Source: Arthrobacter sp. MSA 4-2
GTDB taxonomy: Bacteria > Actinomycetota > Actinomycetes > Actinomycetales > Micrococcaceae
Assembly: GCF_016405885.1 (NCBI RefSeq)
Contig: NZ_JAEKGC010000005.1
Coordinates: forward strand, 1 to 64,000
Reading direction: 5' to 3'
Length of the DNA: 64,000 nucleotides
Part shown: piece after piece, positions 26,765-35,961 of the stretch
Layout of the letters: each line of letters begins with the position of its first letter
Position numbering within the stretch: position 1 is the first letter of the stretch
Program-made: the position numbers and the translations under genes
The notes under the pieces: model-generated
Database searches by the model: none
Seen by the model: the letters and a program-made list of their open reading frames with translations, nothing else
Told to the model about the DNA's origin: nothing

Positions 26765-28840
26765 ATGAAATATAAGAACATGTTCAAGGGGCCGGTCATC
26801 TGGATCGTCCTGGCAATCGCCGGGCTCCTGTTTATCGTCCCCAGCCTGTTCAGCGGCAGCTCCGGAAGGGTCGACACCAACGTCGGCCTCGAGCTCCTGC
26901 AGGACAATCGGGTCGAGCAGGCCAAGATCCACGATGGCGAGCAGCGCGTCGACCTGACCCTCCGGGACGACTACGAGGACCTGGGCCGCAGCGTCCAGTT
27001 CTTCTTCAGCGCCGCCCGTGCCGAGGACGTCGTCGAGGCGGTCAACGAATCCGACGTCGAGGGCTTCACCGACCAGCCCGTCCAGAGCAACTGGTTCGTG
27101 AGCGCCTTCAGCCTGATCTTCCCGATCCTGATCCTCGGCCTGATTTTCTGGTTCCTGCTCAGCCGCATGCAGGGCGGCGGCTCCAAGGTGATGCAGTTCG
27201 GCAAGTCAAAGGCCAAGCTGATTTCCAAGGACATGCCCCAGGTCACCTTCTCCGATGTCGCCGGAGCCGACGAGGCCGTCGAGGAACTCCTCGAGATCAA
27301 GGAGTTCCTGCAGGAGCCGGCGAAGTTCCAGGCCCTGGGCGCCAAGATCCCCAAGGGCGTGCTGCTGTACGGGCCTCCCGGCACGGGCAAGACCCTGCTG
27401 GCCCGCGCCGTGGCCGGCGAGGCCGGCGTGCCCTTCTATTCGATTTCGGGCTCGGACTTCGTCGAGATGTTCGTCGGCGTGGGCGCCTCCCGCGTCCGTG
27501 ACCTCTTCGAGCAGGCCAAGAACAACTCCCCGGCCATCATCTTCGTCGACGAGATCGACGCCGTGGGCCGTCACCGCGGTGCCGGCGTCGGCGGCGGCAA
27601 CGACGAGCGCGAGCAGACCCTCAACCAGCTCCTGGTGGAGATGGACGGCTTCGACTCAACCACCAACGTCATCCTCATCGCCGCCACCAACCGCCCGGAC
27701 GTGCTGGACCCGGCGCTGCTGCGCCCCGGCCGCTTCGACCGCCAGATCGGCGTCGAGGCCCCCGACATGAGGGGCCGGGAGCACATCCTCTCCGTCCACG
27801 CCAAGGGAAAGCCGATGGCACCCGGGGTGGACCTGAAGTCGGTCGCCAAGAAGACCCCCGGATTCACCGGTGCGGACCTGGCGAACGTCCTCAACGAGGC
27901 GGCGCTGCTCACCGCCCGTTCGAACGCGCAGCTGATCGACGACCGGGCGCTCGACGAGGCCATCGACCGCGTGATCGCCGGCCCGCAGAAGCGCAGCCGC
28001 GTCATGAAGGAACTCGAACGCAAGATCACCGCGTACCACGAGGGCGGACACGCCCTGGTCGCCGCGGCCCTGCGCAACACCGACCCGGTCACGAAGATCA
28101 CCATCCTGCCGCGCGGCCGCGCCCTCGGCTACACCATGGTGCTGCCGATGGACGACAAGTACTCGATCACCCGCAATGAACTGCTCGACCAGCTCGCCTA
28201 CGCCATGGGCGGCCGGGTCGCCGAGGAGATCGTCTTCCACGACCCCTCCACCGGCGCCTCGAACGACATCGAGAAGGCCACCGGCACCGCCCGGAAGATG
28301 GTCACCCAGTACGGGATGAGCGAGCGCATCGGCGCCGTGAAGCTCGGCCAGGGCGCCGGGGAGCCATTCCTCGGCCGGGACATGGGCAGCGACCGCGACT
28401 ACTCCGACCAGGTGGCCTTCGTCGTCGACGAAGAGGTGCGCCGGCTGATCGACAACGCCCACGATGAGGCCTACGAGATCCTCACCGAGAACCGCGACGT
28501 GCTTGACCGCCTCGCGCTCGAACTGCTCGAGCGGGAGACCCTGAACCAGGCCGAGATCGCCGAGGTTTTCGCCAGTGTGCGCAAGCGCGGCCTGCGCAAC
28601 GTGTGGCTGTCGAAGGACTCCCGCCCCGTGCATTCGCTGCCCCCGGTCGTCTCGGCCAAGGAGCGGGCCCAGGCGGCGCAGAACGGCCGGCCCGCGCCCG
28701 AAACCGTCTCACCGCAGGACCAGATCGCCGAGGCCGACATCCCTGGTGAGTTCGACGTCCACGGTTCCGACCTCCCCTCGCCCGAGTCCGACGGCGCCGC
28801 CGTCGACGGCAAGGGCGGGAGCGGGTCCCGGCAGCCCTAG
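26765..28840 (+). CDS. ftsH: ATP-dependent zinc metalloprotease FtsH
   Basis: 691 residues. TM1 (residues 9-29), periplasmic domain, TM2 (118-133), then AAA+ domain: Walker A GPPGTGKT 203-210, [16 protein letters not shown] region [21 protein letters not shown]. Peptidase domain with H425-E-G-G-H429 and the third-ligand region [10 protein letters not shown]. The last 80 residues are a hydrophilic Pro/Glu/Asp-rich tail, common in actinobacteria. Degrades membrane and soluble proteins at the inner membrane. The 171-nt upstream gap is locally AT-richer and probably holds its promoter; no clear box is visible. Confidence 0.98.
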   Translation: MKYKNMFKGPVIWIVLAIAGLLFIVPSLFSGSSGRVDTNVGLELLQDNRVEQAKIHDGEQRVDLTLRDDYEDLGRSVQFFFSAARAEDVVEAVNESDVEGFTDQPVQSNWFVSAFSLIFPILILGLIFWFLLSRMQGGGSKVMQFGKSKAKLISKDMPQVTFSDVAGADEAVEELLEIKEFLQEPAKFQALGAKIPKGVLLYGPPGTGKTLLARAVAGEAGVPFYSISGSDFVEMFVGVGASRVRDLFEQAKNNSPAIIFVDEIDAVGRHRGAGVGGGNDEREQTLNQLLVEMDGFDSTTNVILIAATNRPDVLDPALLRPGRFDRQIGVEAPDMRGREHILSVHAKGKPMAPGVDLKSVAKKTPGFTGADLANVLNEAALLTARSNAQLIDDRALDEAIDRVIAGPQKRSRVMKELERKITAYHEGGHALVAAALRNTDPVTKITILPRGRALGYTMVLPMDDKYSITRNELLDQLAYAMGGRVAEEIVFHDPSTGASNDIEKATGTARKMVTQYGMSERIGAVKLGQGAGEPFLGRDMGSDRDYSDQVAFVVDEEVRRLIDNAHDEAYEILTENRDVLDRLALELLERETLNQAEIAEVFASVRKRGLRNVWLSKDSRPVHSLPPVVSAKERAQAAQNGRPAPETVSPQDQIAEADIPGEFDVHGSDLPSPESDGAAVDGKGGSGSRQP

Positions 28841-28880
28841 GGGGCGGCCGGCCCGCGGGCACAGGGATAGGATCAAAGCC

Positions 28881-29498
28881 GTGACTGACTTCGATAACGA
28901 CGTGATCGACGCCGCCCTGGCCGCCTCGGGATCCCCGGTGGACCAGCCCCGCATCCAGCGGGCCGTCCGGGAGATCCTCGCCGCGATCGGAGAGGATCCC
29001 GACCGCGACGGCCTGGTGGAGACTCCGCGGCGCGTGGCGCGGGCCTACGCCGAAATGTTCGCGGGGCTCCACCAGGACGCAGCCGACGTCCTCTCGACCT
29101 CCTTCGAGCTCGACCATCAGGAGCTGGTGGTGGTGAAGGATATCCCCTTCTACTCCACCTGCGAGCACCACCTGGTGCCGTTCCACGGCTCCGCCCACGT
29201 CGGGTACATCCCCTCGGAGGACGGCCGGGTCACGGGCCTGAGCAAGCTGGCCCGGCTGGTCGAGGTCTATGCCCGCCGCCCGCAGGTGCAGGAACGGCTG
29301 ACGACGCAGATCGTCGAGGCACTGATGACGCACCTCAAACCCAAGGGTGCGATCGTGGTCATCGAGTGTGAGCATATGTGCATGTCAATGCGGGGCATCC
29401 GGAAACCGGGTGCGAAGACGGTGACGTCGGCCGTACGCGGCCAGATCCGTGAAACGGCCACCCGCGCCGAGGCCATGAGCCTGATACTTGGAAGATAG
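28881..29498 (+). CDS. folE: GTP cyclohydrolase I
   Basis: 205 residues. Signature segments: [33 protein letters not shown] (zinc-binding Cys and catalytic His), [23 protein letters not shown] and [17 protein letters not shown]. Makes 7,8-dihydroneopterin triphosphate from GTP, the first step of folate synthesis. GTG 28881 start. Begins the folE-folP-folB-folK operon; 8 nt separate it from folP. Confidence 0.97.
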   Translation: MTDFDNDVIDAALAASGSPVDQPRIQRAVREILAAIGEDPDRDGLVETPRRVARAYAEMFAGLHQDAADVLSTSFELDHQELVVVKDIPFYSTCEHHLVPFHGSAHVGYIPSEDGRVTGLSKLARLVEVYARRPQVQERLTTQIVEALMTHLKPKGAIVVIECEHMCMSMRGIRKPGAKTVTSAVRGQIRETATRAEAMSLILGR

Positions 29499-29506
29499 GA
29501 CACCCC

Positions 29507-30424
29507 TTGGATTCACTCGCCGCAGCCCCCGGGACCGGCCCGGCCACCTCACCCCTGCCGGTGATCCGGCCGGTGCGCGTCCCGCGCACCTTCGAGGCGC
29601 TGCCCGCTGACCGCACCGTGGTGATGGGGATCCTCAATGTCACCCCCGACTCCTTCAGCGACGGCGGAAAGTACTCTTCGACCGACGACGCCATCGCGCA
29701 CGGGCTGCGGATGCACTACGCCGGGGCCGACATCATCGACGTCGGCGGGGAATCGACCCGCCCCGGCGCCGCCGCGGTGCCGGTCGAGGAGGAGCTCCAG
29801 CGCGTGCTTCCCGTGGTGCGGGCGCTGGTCAAGGCCGGCGCGCTCGTCAGCATCGACACCATGCACCCCGAGACGGCCGCCCAGGCGGTCCGGGCGGGGG
29901 CCGGAATCATCAACGACATCTCGGGGAACGGCTTCGACCCCGACATGCCCGCCCTGGCCGCCGAACTGGGCGTGCCCTACATCCTGACGCACCGCCGGGG
30001 GACGGCCGAGACGATGGACTCCCTGGCCACCTACTCCAACGTCGTCGAGGAGGTCATCGCCGAACTCCTCGAGGTGCGCGACACCTTCGTCGCGGCGGGC
30101 GTGAAGCCCGGGAACATCATCCTCGACCCGGGCCTCGGCTTCGCCAAGACCGGCGGGCACAACTGGGAGCTGCTGCGCTCCCTCGACCGCCTCGGATCCC
30201 TCGGCCACCGGGTGCTCGTCGCGGCCTCCCGCAAGCGCTTCCTCGGCACCCTGCTGACCTCGGCGGGGAGGCCGGCGGTGCCGGCCGAACGCGATGCGGC
30301 GACCCTGGCCGTCTCCGCGCTCGCCGCCGCGAACGGCGCCTGGGCGGTCCGGGTGCACGACGTCGGCCCCACCCTCGACGCCGTCAAGGTCGCCTCGGCC
30401 TGGGCGGGCCAGGGCTCCCGATGA
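29507..30424 (+). CDS. folP: Dihydropteroate synthase
   Basis: 305 residues. Conserved loops: MGILNVTPDSFSDGGKY, GADIIDVGGESTRPGA, SIDTMHPETAAQAV, IINDISG, ILDPGLGFAKTGGHNWELLRSL and ASRKRFLG. Joins p-aminobenzoate to dihydropterin pyrophosphate; target of sulfonamides. TTG 29507 start, with an N-terminal extension of about 35 residues ahead of the barrel, and ATGA overlap with folB. Confidence 0.97.
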   Translation: MDSLAAAPGTGPATSPLPVIRPVRVPRTFEALPADRTVVMGILNVTPDSFSDGGKYSSTDDAIAHGLRMHYAGADIIDVGGESTRPGAAAVPVEEELQRVLPVVRALVKAGALVSIDTMHPETAAQAVRAGAGIINDISGNGFDPDMPALAAELGVPYILTHRRGTAETMDSLATYSNVVEEVIAELLEVRDTFVAAGVKPGNIILDPGLGFAKTGGHNWELLRSLDRLGSLGHRVLVAASRKRFLGTLLTSAGRPAVPAERDAATLAVSALAAANGAWAVRVHDVGPTLDAVKVASAWAGQGSR

Positions 30425-30798
30425 CGGCACTCCGGCAGCTCGACGCAGTCTCGCTTACGGGCATCAGCGCCATCGGCCACCACGGTGTCTTCGACTTCGA
30501 GCGGCGGGACGGCCAGCCCTTCCTCGTCGACGTGGTCCTCCACCTCGACCTGCGCCCCGCCGGAACCAGCGACGACCTCACCCGGACGGCCCACTACGGC
30601 GAGGTCGCCGAGCTGGTCAGCTCCATCATCGCCGGGAAGCCGTTCCAGCTGATCGAGGCGCTGGCCGAAGCGATCGCAGCCGAGATCCTCGCCCGCTTCC
30701 CCGTCGAGGCGGTCGACATCACCGTGCACAAGCCGAAGGCCCCCATCCCCGTGCCCTTCGGCGACGTCGCCGTCACGATCCACAGGAGCAGGCAGTGA
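30421..30798 (+). CDS. folB: Dihydroneopterin aldolase
   Basis: 125 residues, typical size. Features: LTGISAIGHHGVFDFERRDGQPFLVDVVL (active-site Glu region), DDLTRTAHYGEVAELV, and the KPKAPIPVPFGDVAVTIHR end containing the conserved Lys. Cleaves dihydroneopterin to 6-hydroxymethyldihydropterin. Overlaps folP (ATGA) and folK (GTGA). Confidence 0.96.
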   Translation: MTALRQLDAVSLTGISAIGHHGVFDFERRDGQPFLVDVVLHLDLRPAGTSDDLTRTAHYGEVAELVSSIIAGKPFQLIEALAEAIAAEILARFPVEAVDITVHKPKAPIPVPFGDVAVTIHRSRQ

Positions 30799-31325
30799 CA
30801 AGCGCCTCCCGGACTCCGGAGGGGCCGGCGGCGGACCCCGGGACCCGGGCCGTCCTGGCCCTGGGCAGCAATCTGGGGGAGAGCCGTGGCACGCTGGCCT
30901 CGGCCGTCGCGGACCTCACCGGAGGTGACCGGGTGCGGCTGACGGCCGCCTCGCCCGTGGTGCGCACCCGGGCCGTCGGCGGGCCGGAGCAGCCGGATTA
31001 CCTCAACCAGGTCATCGAGGTCGCCACCGACCTCGGACCCTATGAGCTGCTGGCACACTGCCAGGCGGTCGAGCAGAAGCACCTCCGGATCCGCACCGTG
31101 CGGTGGGGGCCGCGGACCCTCGACATCGACATCATCACCTTCGGGGCATGGACCTCGACCGATCCGCGGCTGACGGTTCCCCACCCGCGGGCCGCCGAGA
31201 GGGCCTTCGTCCTGAAACCGTGGTCCCTGATGGACCCCGCGGCAACCCTCGGCGGGGTATCCGTCGCCGAACTCGCCGCCGGTGCCGGCGACCTTCCGGG
31301 CCTGGCCCTGTTCCAGGAAGGCTAG
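30795..31325 (+). CDS. folK: HPPK: hydroxymethyldihydropterin pyrophosphokinase
   Basis: 176 residues. ALGSNLGE near the start, SPVVRTRAVGGPEQPDYLNQVIEV, and the signature RWGPRTLDIDIITFG, then PHPRAAERAFVLKPWSLMDP. Transfers pyrophosphate from ATP to 6-hydroxymethyl-7,8-dihydropterin for FolP. GTG start overlaps the folB stop. With folE, folP and folB this completes the dihydropteroate branch in one operon. Confidence 0.95.
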   Translation: MTSASRTPEGPAADPGTRAVLALGSNLGESRGTLASAVADLTGGDRVRLTAASPVVRTRAVGGPEQPDYLNQVIEVATDLGPYELLAHCQAVEQKHLRIRTVRWGPRTLDIDIITFGAWTSTDPRLTVPHPRAAERAFVLKPWSLMDPAATLGGVSVAELAAGAGDLPGLALFQEG

Positions 31326-31331
31326 GCGCAC

Positions 31332-31820
31332 ATGATGAGCATTCGGTTCAGTTGGCTGCTTGGCATCGGCATCGTCTCCGGCATTGTTGGCTGGACCGTC
31401 AACTTCTGGGCGGGCCGCAACGGTTACCCCACCCCTTCACTCCACCTGAGTTCGCTGCTCACGGTCGCGCTGATCATCGCCGTGACGCTTGTGTTCGGCG
31501 TGCGGGTGCTGCGGTGGCGCAACGGCAAACGGGACCGTGAGCTGAACCCCATCCTTGCGGCCCGCACTCTGGTGCTGGCCCAGGCGACGGCATACGCGGG
31601 CGCCCTGAGCCTCGGCTGGCACGCGGGCATCTTCGTTGACCAGCTCTCCCTGCTGGCCGTGCGCGATACCTTTGGACCGGCGTGGGGGACCCTCGCACTG
31701 ATGGCGGGCGGTATCCTCATGGTCGTCGTCGGCCTGGTCGTCGAGGGGTTCTGCAGGATCCCGCCCGAGGACGAGGGCGGCGCCGGCACCCCGGGAACAA
31801 GCGAGGGAGAGTATGCGTAG
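31332..31820 (+). CDS. DUF3180 membrane protein
   Basis: 162 residues with four hydrophobic segments (roughly residues 8-26, 40-58, 75-96 and 115-137) and a short acidic tail. Position directly after folK and sequence features (ARTLVLAQATAYAGALSLGWHAGI) are those of the DUF3180 family, which sits in this place in many actinobacteria. Function unknown. Overlaps the next gene by 8 nt, so it belongs to the fol-PH operon. Confidence 0.88.
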   Translation: MMSIRFSWLLGIGIVSGIVGWTVNFWAGRNGYPTPSLHLSSLLTVALIIAVTLVFGVRVLRWRNGKRDRELNPILAARTLVLAQATAYAGALSLGWHAGIFVDQLSLLAVRDTFGPAWGTLALMAGGILMVVVGLVVEGFCRIPPEDEGGAGTPGTSEGEYA

Positions 31821-32328
31821 GGAACCGATCGACCCTGAAGGCATTGTCTGGTCGAGGGTCTCGCCCAAGTACCTCCGGGTGCGCCTGATCGGCTGGTTCG
31901 TCGGCTCGGTGATCTACCTGCTGATCTTCAGCATCCCGCTGATCCTCCGGCTCGCCGGGGTGTGGCCGGACTTCCCGCCGCTGGCCATCGCCATTGCCCT
32001 GCCGGCCGTCGTGCTCCTCATCAGTGGATGGAGGGGCCTGCTGCTTCCCCGCCAGGTGCGCGCCCTCGGGTATGCGGAGCGCGACGACGACCTGCTGATC
32101 CGCAGCGGCGTCATCTTCCAGCGCACCCTGGTGGTGCCCTACGGCCGCATGCAGTACGTCGACGTCGCCGTGGGCCCCCTCGAGCGCGCGTTCGGGCTGT
32201 GCACCCTCAAACTCCACACGGCCTCCCCGGCCACCAATGCCGCCATTCCAGGCCTTCCCGCCGCCGAGGGAGCTCGGCTCCGCGAGCAGCTTTCAAGCCG
32301 CGGGGAAGCACGGCTGGCGGGTCTGTGA
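31813..32328 (+). CDS. PH-domain membrane protein (YdbS-like, DUF304)
   Basis: 171 residues: two hydrophobic segments (about 29-47 and 56-73) followed by one bacterial PH domain (GYAERDDDLLIRSGVIFQRTLVVPYGRMQYVDVAVGPLERAFGLCTLKLHTA). Pairs with the larger two-PH-domain protein downstream, as YdbS/YdbT do in Bacillus. Precise role unknown; the family has been linked to membrane stress and antimicrobial resistance. Overlaps both neighbours. Confidence 0.88.
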   Translation: MRREPIDPEGIVWSRVSPKYLRVRLIGWFVGSVIYLLIFSIPLILRLAGVWPDFPPLAIAIALPAVVLLISGWRGLLLPRQVRALGYAERDDDLLIRSGVIFQRTLVVPYGRMQYVDVAVGPLERAFGLCTLKLHTASPATNAAIPGLPAAEGARLREQLSSRGEARLAGL

Positions 32329-34094
32329 GCGTCCCCGACCCGCACCCCGGAACGCCCTACCCCGGCCCGCCCCGCGACGGGGTGGATCGGTCGGACGGGC
32401 TCCCGCCGGGCGCCCCGCCGGCGCCCGGAACGGGTGACGACAGCTGGCGCCGGGTCTCGGTGATCTCCCCACTGGTCCGCGGCTGGATCGCGCTTGCCGC
32501 CATCGCGTTCTTCTTCGGCAGGGACTGGTTCGAAGGCCTCTTCGGCCCCGGTGCCCGGGAAGGGCTGCCGGGTGCCATCGGAATCGGGCTGACTCTCGCG
32601 CTCATCCTGGGCATCGTCGTCCTGATCGCGCTTGGGTTCCTCGTGTCCTGGTACTTCACCCGCTACCAGGTCACCGCCGAGTACGTGCGCGTGAATTCGG
32701 GCGTCCTGTTCCGGCAGAACCGGCAGGCCCGCCTCGACCGCGTCCAGGCGATCGACGTCGTCCAGCCCTTCCTCGCCCGCATCTTCGGACTGGCCGAGCT
32801 GAAGTTCGAGGTGGCCGATGCCGGCGAGTCGGCCGTCCGCCTGGCCTTCCTCCGCCTCTCCGAGGCCCAGCAGCTCCGGGCCACCATCCTCGCCCGCGCC
32901 TCCGGCGCCGCGGTGGCCCCGGATGCCTCCGGCGGCATCGCCGAGGCACCTGAGCGCGAGGTCGTCGCGGTGCCGTCCGGCCGGGTGATCGGCGCGGTCC
33001 TGCTCTCTGGCACCACCGTGCTGCTCCTGGCCGCGGTGATCGTCGTCGCCACGGTGACGGTCGTGTACCGCACCCCGTTCGCGGCACCGACCCTCATCCC
33101 CATGGCACTGGGTGTCGCCGGCGCGTACTGGAGCGCGCTCAACTCCGGCTACAACTTCCGGGCCGCCCTCTCACCCGACGGCATCCGGGTCCGGTACGGC
33201 CTGCTCGACACCCGGGCGCAGACCGTCCCGCCGGGGCGGGTCCAGGCCGTCGGAATCGACCAGCCGCTGCTCTGGCGGCTCAAGGGCTGGTACCGGATCA
33301 ACGCCAATGTCGCCGGGTACGGGGCGGGCGCCCCGGGCGAGGGACAGGCCCGGGCCACGCTGCTGCCCGTCGGAACCCGCGCCGAGGTGTTCTCCATCCT
33401 CGCGCTCGTCCTTCCCGACCCCGGCACTGTGCGCCCGTTGGAGGTCTTCTCCGCCGGCCTGAACGCCTTGGGGGCGGCCGAGGGCTTCACCACGGCGCCG
33501 CGGCGCGCCCGGTGGCTTGCACCGCTGACCTGGCGGCGCAGCGGCTTCGCCGTGACCGGCACGGCGCTGCTCGTCCGCTCGGGGTATTTTCACCGCAGGC
33601 TCGCCGTCGTGCCCCACGAGCGGACGCAGTCGCTGTCCCTTCACCAGGGCCCACTGGAGCGGGCCCTGCGGGTGATGGAGCTGCAGCTGCAGACGACGCC
33701 CGGTCCGGTCGTGCCCTCCCTGAGCCACATCGACGAAACCGCGGCGCTCGAACTGTTCTCGGGGCAGGCCCGGCGCGCGGCCGAGGCGCGCCGGCGGAGC
33801 ATCCCCGAACAGTGGATGAAGCCCATCCAGCAGCCCGCCGGCGCCGTCATGCCTCCGCCGCCCAGCTACGGCCCGCCCGCCGCCGGGGCGCAGCAGCCGT
33901 CCGGCCCCGGCTCAGTGCCGCACGGGCCGCAGCATGACCCGCCTCCGCAGGATCAAGTAGCGCCGGACCAGCCACCGAATGACCAACCAGCGCCGGACCA
34001 GTCACCGCTTGACCAGCCACCGCTGAATCCACCGCTTGACCAGCCGAACAGGCAGCAGATCCCGGAGGGACCCGGTAGCCATGAACAACGCTGA
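32325..34094 (+). CDS. PH-domain membrane protein (YdbT-like) with Pro/Gln/Asp-rich tail
   Basis: 589 residues. Disordered N-terminus, membrane segments near 50-65 and 80-107, PH domain 1 (YVRVNSGVLFRQNRQARLDRVQAIDVVQPFLARIFGLAELKFEVA), more membrane segments near 220-260, PH domain 2 (GIRVRYGLLDTRAQTVPPGRVQAVGID), and PH domain 3 (LLVRSGYFHRRLAVVPHERTQSLSL). The last 60 residues are DQPP-type repeats. GTG 32325 overlaps the YdbS-like gene. The tail coding sequence is less GC-rich than the rest and overlaps the next gene's start by 14 nt. Confidence 0.85.
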   Translation: MSVPDPHPGTPYPGPPRDGVDRSDGLPPGAPPAPGTGDDSWRRVSVISPLVRGWIALAAIAFFFGRDWFEGLFGPGAREGLPGAIGIGLTLALILGIVVLIALGFLVSWYFTRYQVTAEYVRVNSGVLFRQNRQARLDRVQAIDVVQPFLARIFGLAELKFEVADAGESAVRLAFLRLSEAQQLRATILARASGAAVAPDASGGIAEAPEREVVAVPSGRVIGAVLLSGTTVLLLAAVIVVATVTVVYRTPFAAPTLIPMALGVAGAYWSALNSGYNFRAALSPDGIRVRYGLLDTRAQTVPPGRVQAVGIDQPLLWRLKGWYRINANVAGYGAGAPGEGQARATLLPVGTRAEVFSILALVLPDPGTVRPLEVFSAGLNALGAAEGFTTAPRRARWLAPLTWRRSGFAVTGTALLVRSGYFHRRLAVVPHERTQSLSLHQGPLERALRVMELQLQTTPGPVVPSLSHIDETAALELFSGQARRAAEARRRSIPEQWMKPIQQPAGAVMPPPPSYGPPAAGAQQPSGPGSVPHGPQHDPPPQDQVAPDQPPNDQPAPDQSPLDQPPLNPPLDQPNRQQIPEGPGSHEQR

Positions 34095-34995
34095 AGCCTC
34101 ACGCAGACCCGGCCGCCTCGGGGTGGGCGTCATCGGAGCCGGCAGGGTCGGCGCGGTCCTCGGCGCCGCGCTGCGCACCGCCGGACACGCCGTGGTCGGA
34201 GTGTCCGCGGTCTCCGAAGCGAGCCGGGAACGCGCGGAAACACTCCTGCCCGGGGTGCCCATCCTCGATATTCCCGTCATCGTCGAACGGGCCGAACTGG
34301 TGCTCCTTGCCGTGCCCGACGACGCCCTCCCCGGGCTCGTCGAAGGCCTGGCGCGCCTGGGGGTCTGGCAGCCCGGACAGCTCGTGGTCCACACCTCCGG
34401 CCGCTCCGGCACCGAGGTCCTCGCCCCGGCCCGCCGTGCCGGCGCCATCCCGCTGGCCATCCACCCGGCCATGACGTTCACCGGACTCAGCCTTGACCTC
34501 GGACGCCTCCCCGAGTGCACCTTCGGCATCACCGCGCCCGCTGCGGTCCTGCCCATCGCCCAGGCCCTCGTCGTGGAGATGGGCGCGGAGCCGGTGATCA
34601 TCGAGGAGGAGAGCCGGCCGCTCTACCACGCGGCACTGGCCCATGCCTCGAACCACCTCGTCACCCTGGCGTCGCAGTCAGCGCAGCTGCTCAGCGACCT
34701 CGGCGTGCAGCGCCCCGACCGGATGCTCGGCCCGCTCATGAAGGCCTCCCTCGAAAACGCGCTGAGCTCGGGGGAGTCGGCCCTGACCGGCCCGGTCGCC
34801 CGCGGCGACGTGGAAACCGTTCGAACCCACACCGCCGCGTTGGCCCGCCACGACGCGGCCGACGTCGCCCTTGCCTACCGCGACATGGCCCGGGCCACCA
34901 CCCTGCGCGCACTTGACCGGGGCCTGCTTACTGCCGAGCAGGGAGCAGCGGTACTGGCGGCCCTTGAACCGACCCCCACCGAGGACGAACGATGA
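34081..34995 (+). CDS. Rossmann-like/DUF2520 protein
   Basis: 304 residues. N-terminal NAD(P)-type Rossmann fold ([46 protein letters not shown]) and a C-terminal helical DUF2520 domain ([34 protein letters not shown]). Resembles ketopantoate/6-phosphogluconate-type reductases, but the family has no established activity. ATGA overlap with panC suggests a role in or near pantothenate synthesis, possibly as a reductase in place of a missing panE; that is inference. ATG 34081 has GGAGGGA upstream. Confidence 0.85.
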   Translation: MNNAEASRRPGRLGVGVIGAGRVGAVLGAALRTAGHAVVGVSAVSEASRERAETLLPGVPILDIPVIVERAELVLLAVPDDALPGLVEGLARLGVWQPGQLVVHTSGRSGTEVLAPARRAGAIPLAIHPAMTFTGLSLDLGRLPECTFGITAPAAVLPIAQALVVEMGAEPVIIEEESRPLYHAALAHASNHLVTLASQSAQLLSDLGVQRPDRMLGPLMKASLENALSSGESALTGPVARGDVETVRTHTAALARHDAADVALAYRDMARATTLRALDRGLLTAEQGAAVLAALEPTPTEDER

Positions 34996-35924
34996 CCGAG
35001 ACCACCCCGGGCACCCCACGGCTCGTCACGACGGCCGGCGAGCTCCGCAGCGCCGGCGCCGACCTGCTCCACCGGGCCGCGGAAGATGCCCGGGGCGGGG
35101 CCGCGCGGCGCCCGTCACTGGGCCTGGTGCCGACGATGGGCGCGCTCCACGCCGGCCACGCCGCCCTGGCCGCGGCGGCCCGCGCCGAGAACGACGTCGT
35201 CGTGGTCACGATCTTCGTCAATCCGCTGCAGTTCGGCGAACAGGCCGACCTCGACCGCTACCCCCGCACCCTTGAGGCCGACCTCGAACTGCTGGGCGCC
35301 CAGGGGGTGGACCTGGTGTTCGCCCCGGCCGCCGGGGAGGTCTACCCCGACGGCCCCCCGCAGGTCCGGCTGCAGGCCGGCGCCCTCGGGGAGAAACTCG
35401 AAGGGGCGTTCCGGCCGGGGCACTTCGACGGCATGCTCACCGTCGTGGCGAAGCTCCTGAACCTCGGTGCTCCCGACGCCGCCGCCGACTATCGCGCGTA
35501 CTTCGGCCGGAAGGACGCCCAGCAGCTGGCGCTCGTGAAGCGCATGGTGCGCGACCTCAATTTCCCGGTCGACATCATCGGCGTGCCCACGGTTCGGGAT
35601 GCCGACGGCCTGGCCCTGTCGAGCCGCAACCGCTTCCTCTCGGCAGCCGAACGCGAAGCCGCCCTCGTGCTGCAGCGAGCCCTGGGCATGCTGAGGGAAC
35701 GCGCGGAGCGGAACGAGCCCCTCGACCCGGACTCGGTGCTGGCGATGATCGCCAGCGTGCCCGCCGTGAGCCTCGAGTACCTCGAGGTCGTCGACCCGCT
35801 CAGCCTCGAACCGCTCGCCTTTTCCTGCGCCAACACCCCGTTCACGGGGACGGCGCTGGCGCTCATCGCTGCCCGGGTCGGTCCGGTGCGGCTCATCGAC
35901 AACATGGAACTGAACGGCGGGTGA
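34992..35924 (+). CDS. panC: Pantothenate synthetase
   Basis: 310 residues. Motifs: [18 protein letters not shown] (HIGH-like ATP site), [62 protein letters not shown] and [15 protein letters not shown]. Condenses pantoate and beta-alanine with ATP. No panD follows; lysS comes next after 37 nt. Coupled to the DUF2520 gene. Confidence 0.96.
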   Translation: MTETTPGTPRLVTTAGELRSAGADLLHRAAEDARGGAARRPSLGLVPTMGALHAGHAALAAAARAENDVVVVTIFVNPLQFGEQADLDRYPRTLEADLELLGAQGVDLVFAPAAGEVYPDGPPQVRLQAGALGEKLEGAFRPGHFDGMLTVVAKLLNLGAPDAAADYRAYFGRKDAQQLALVKRMVRDLNFPVDIIGVPTVRDADGLALSSRNRFLSAAEREAALVLQRALGMLRERAERNEPLDPDSVLAMIASVPAVSLEYLEVVDPLSLEPLAFSCANTPFTGTALALIAARVGPVRLIDNMELNGG

Positions 35925-35961
35925 AATCCGGGGATTACCGGACCCCGTAAACTTGGCTACC

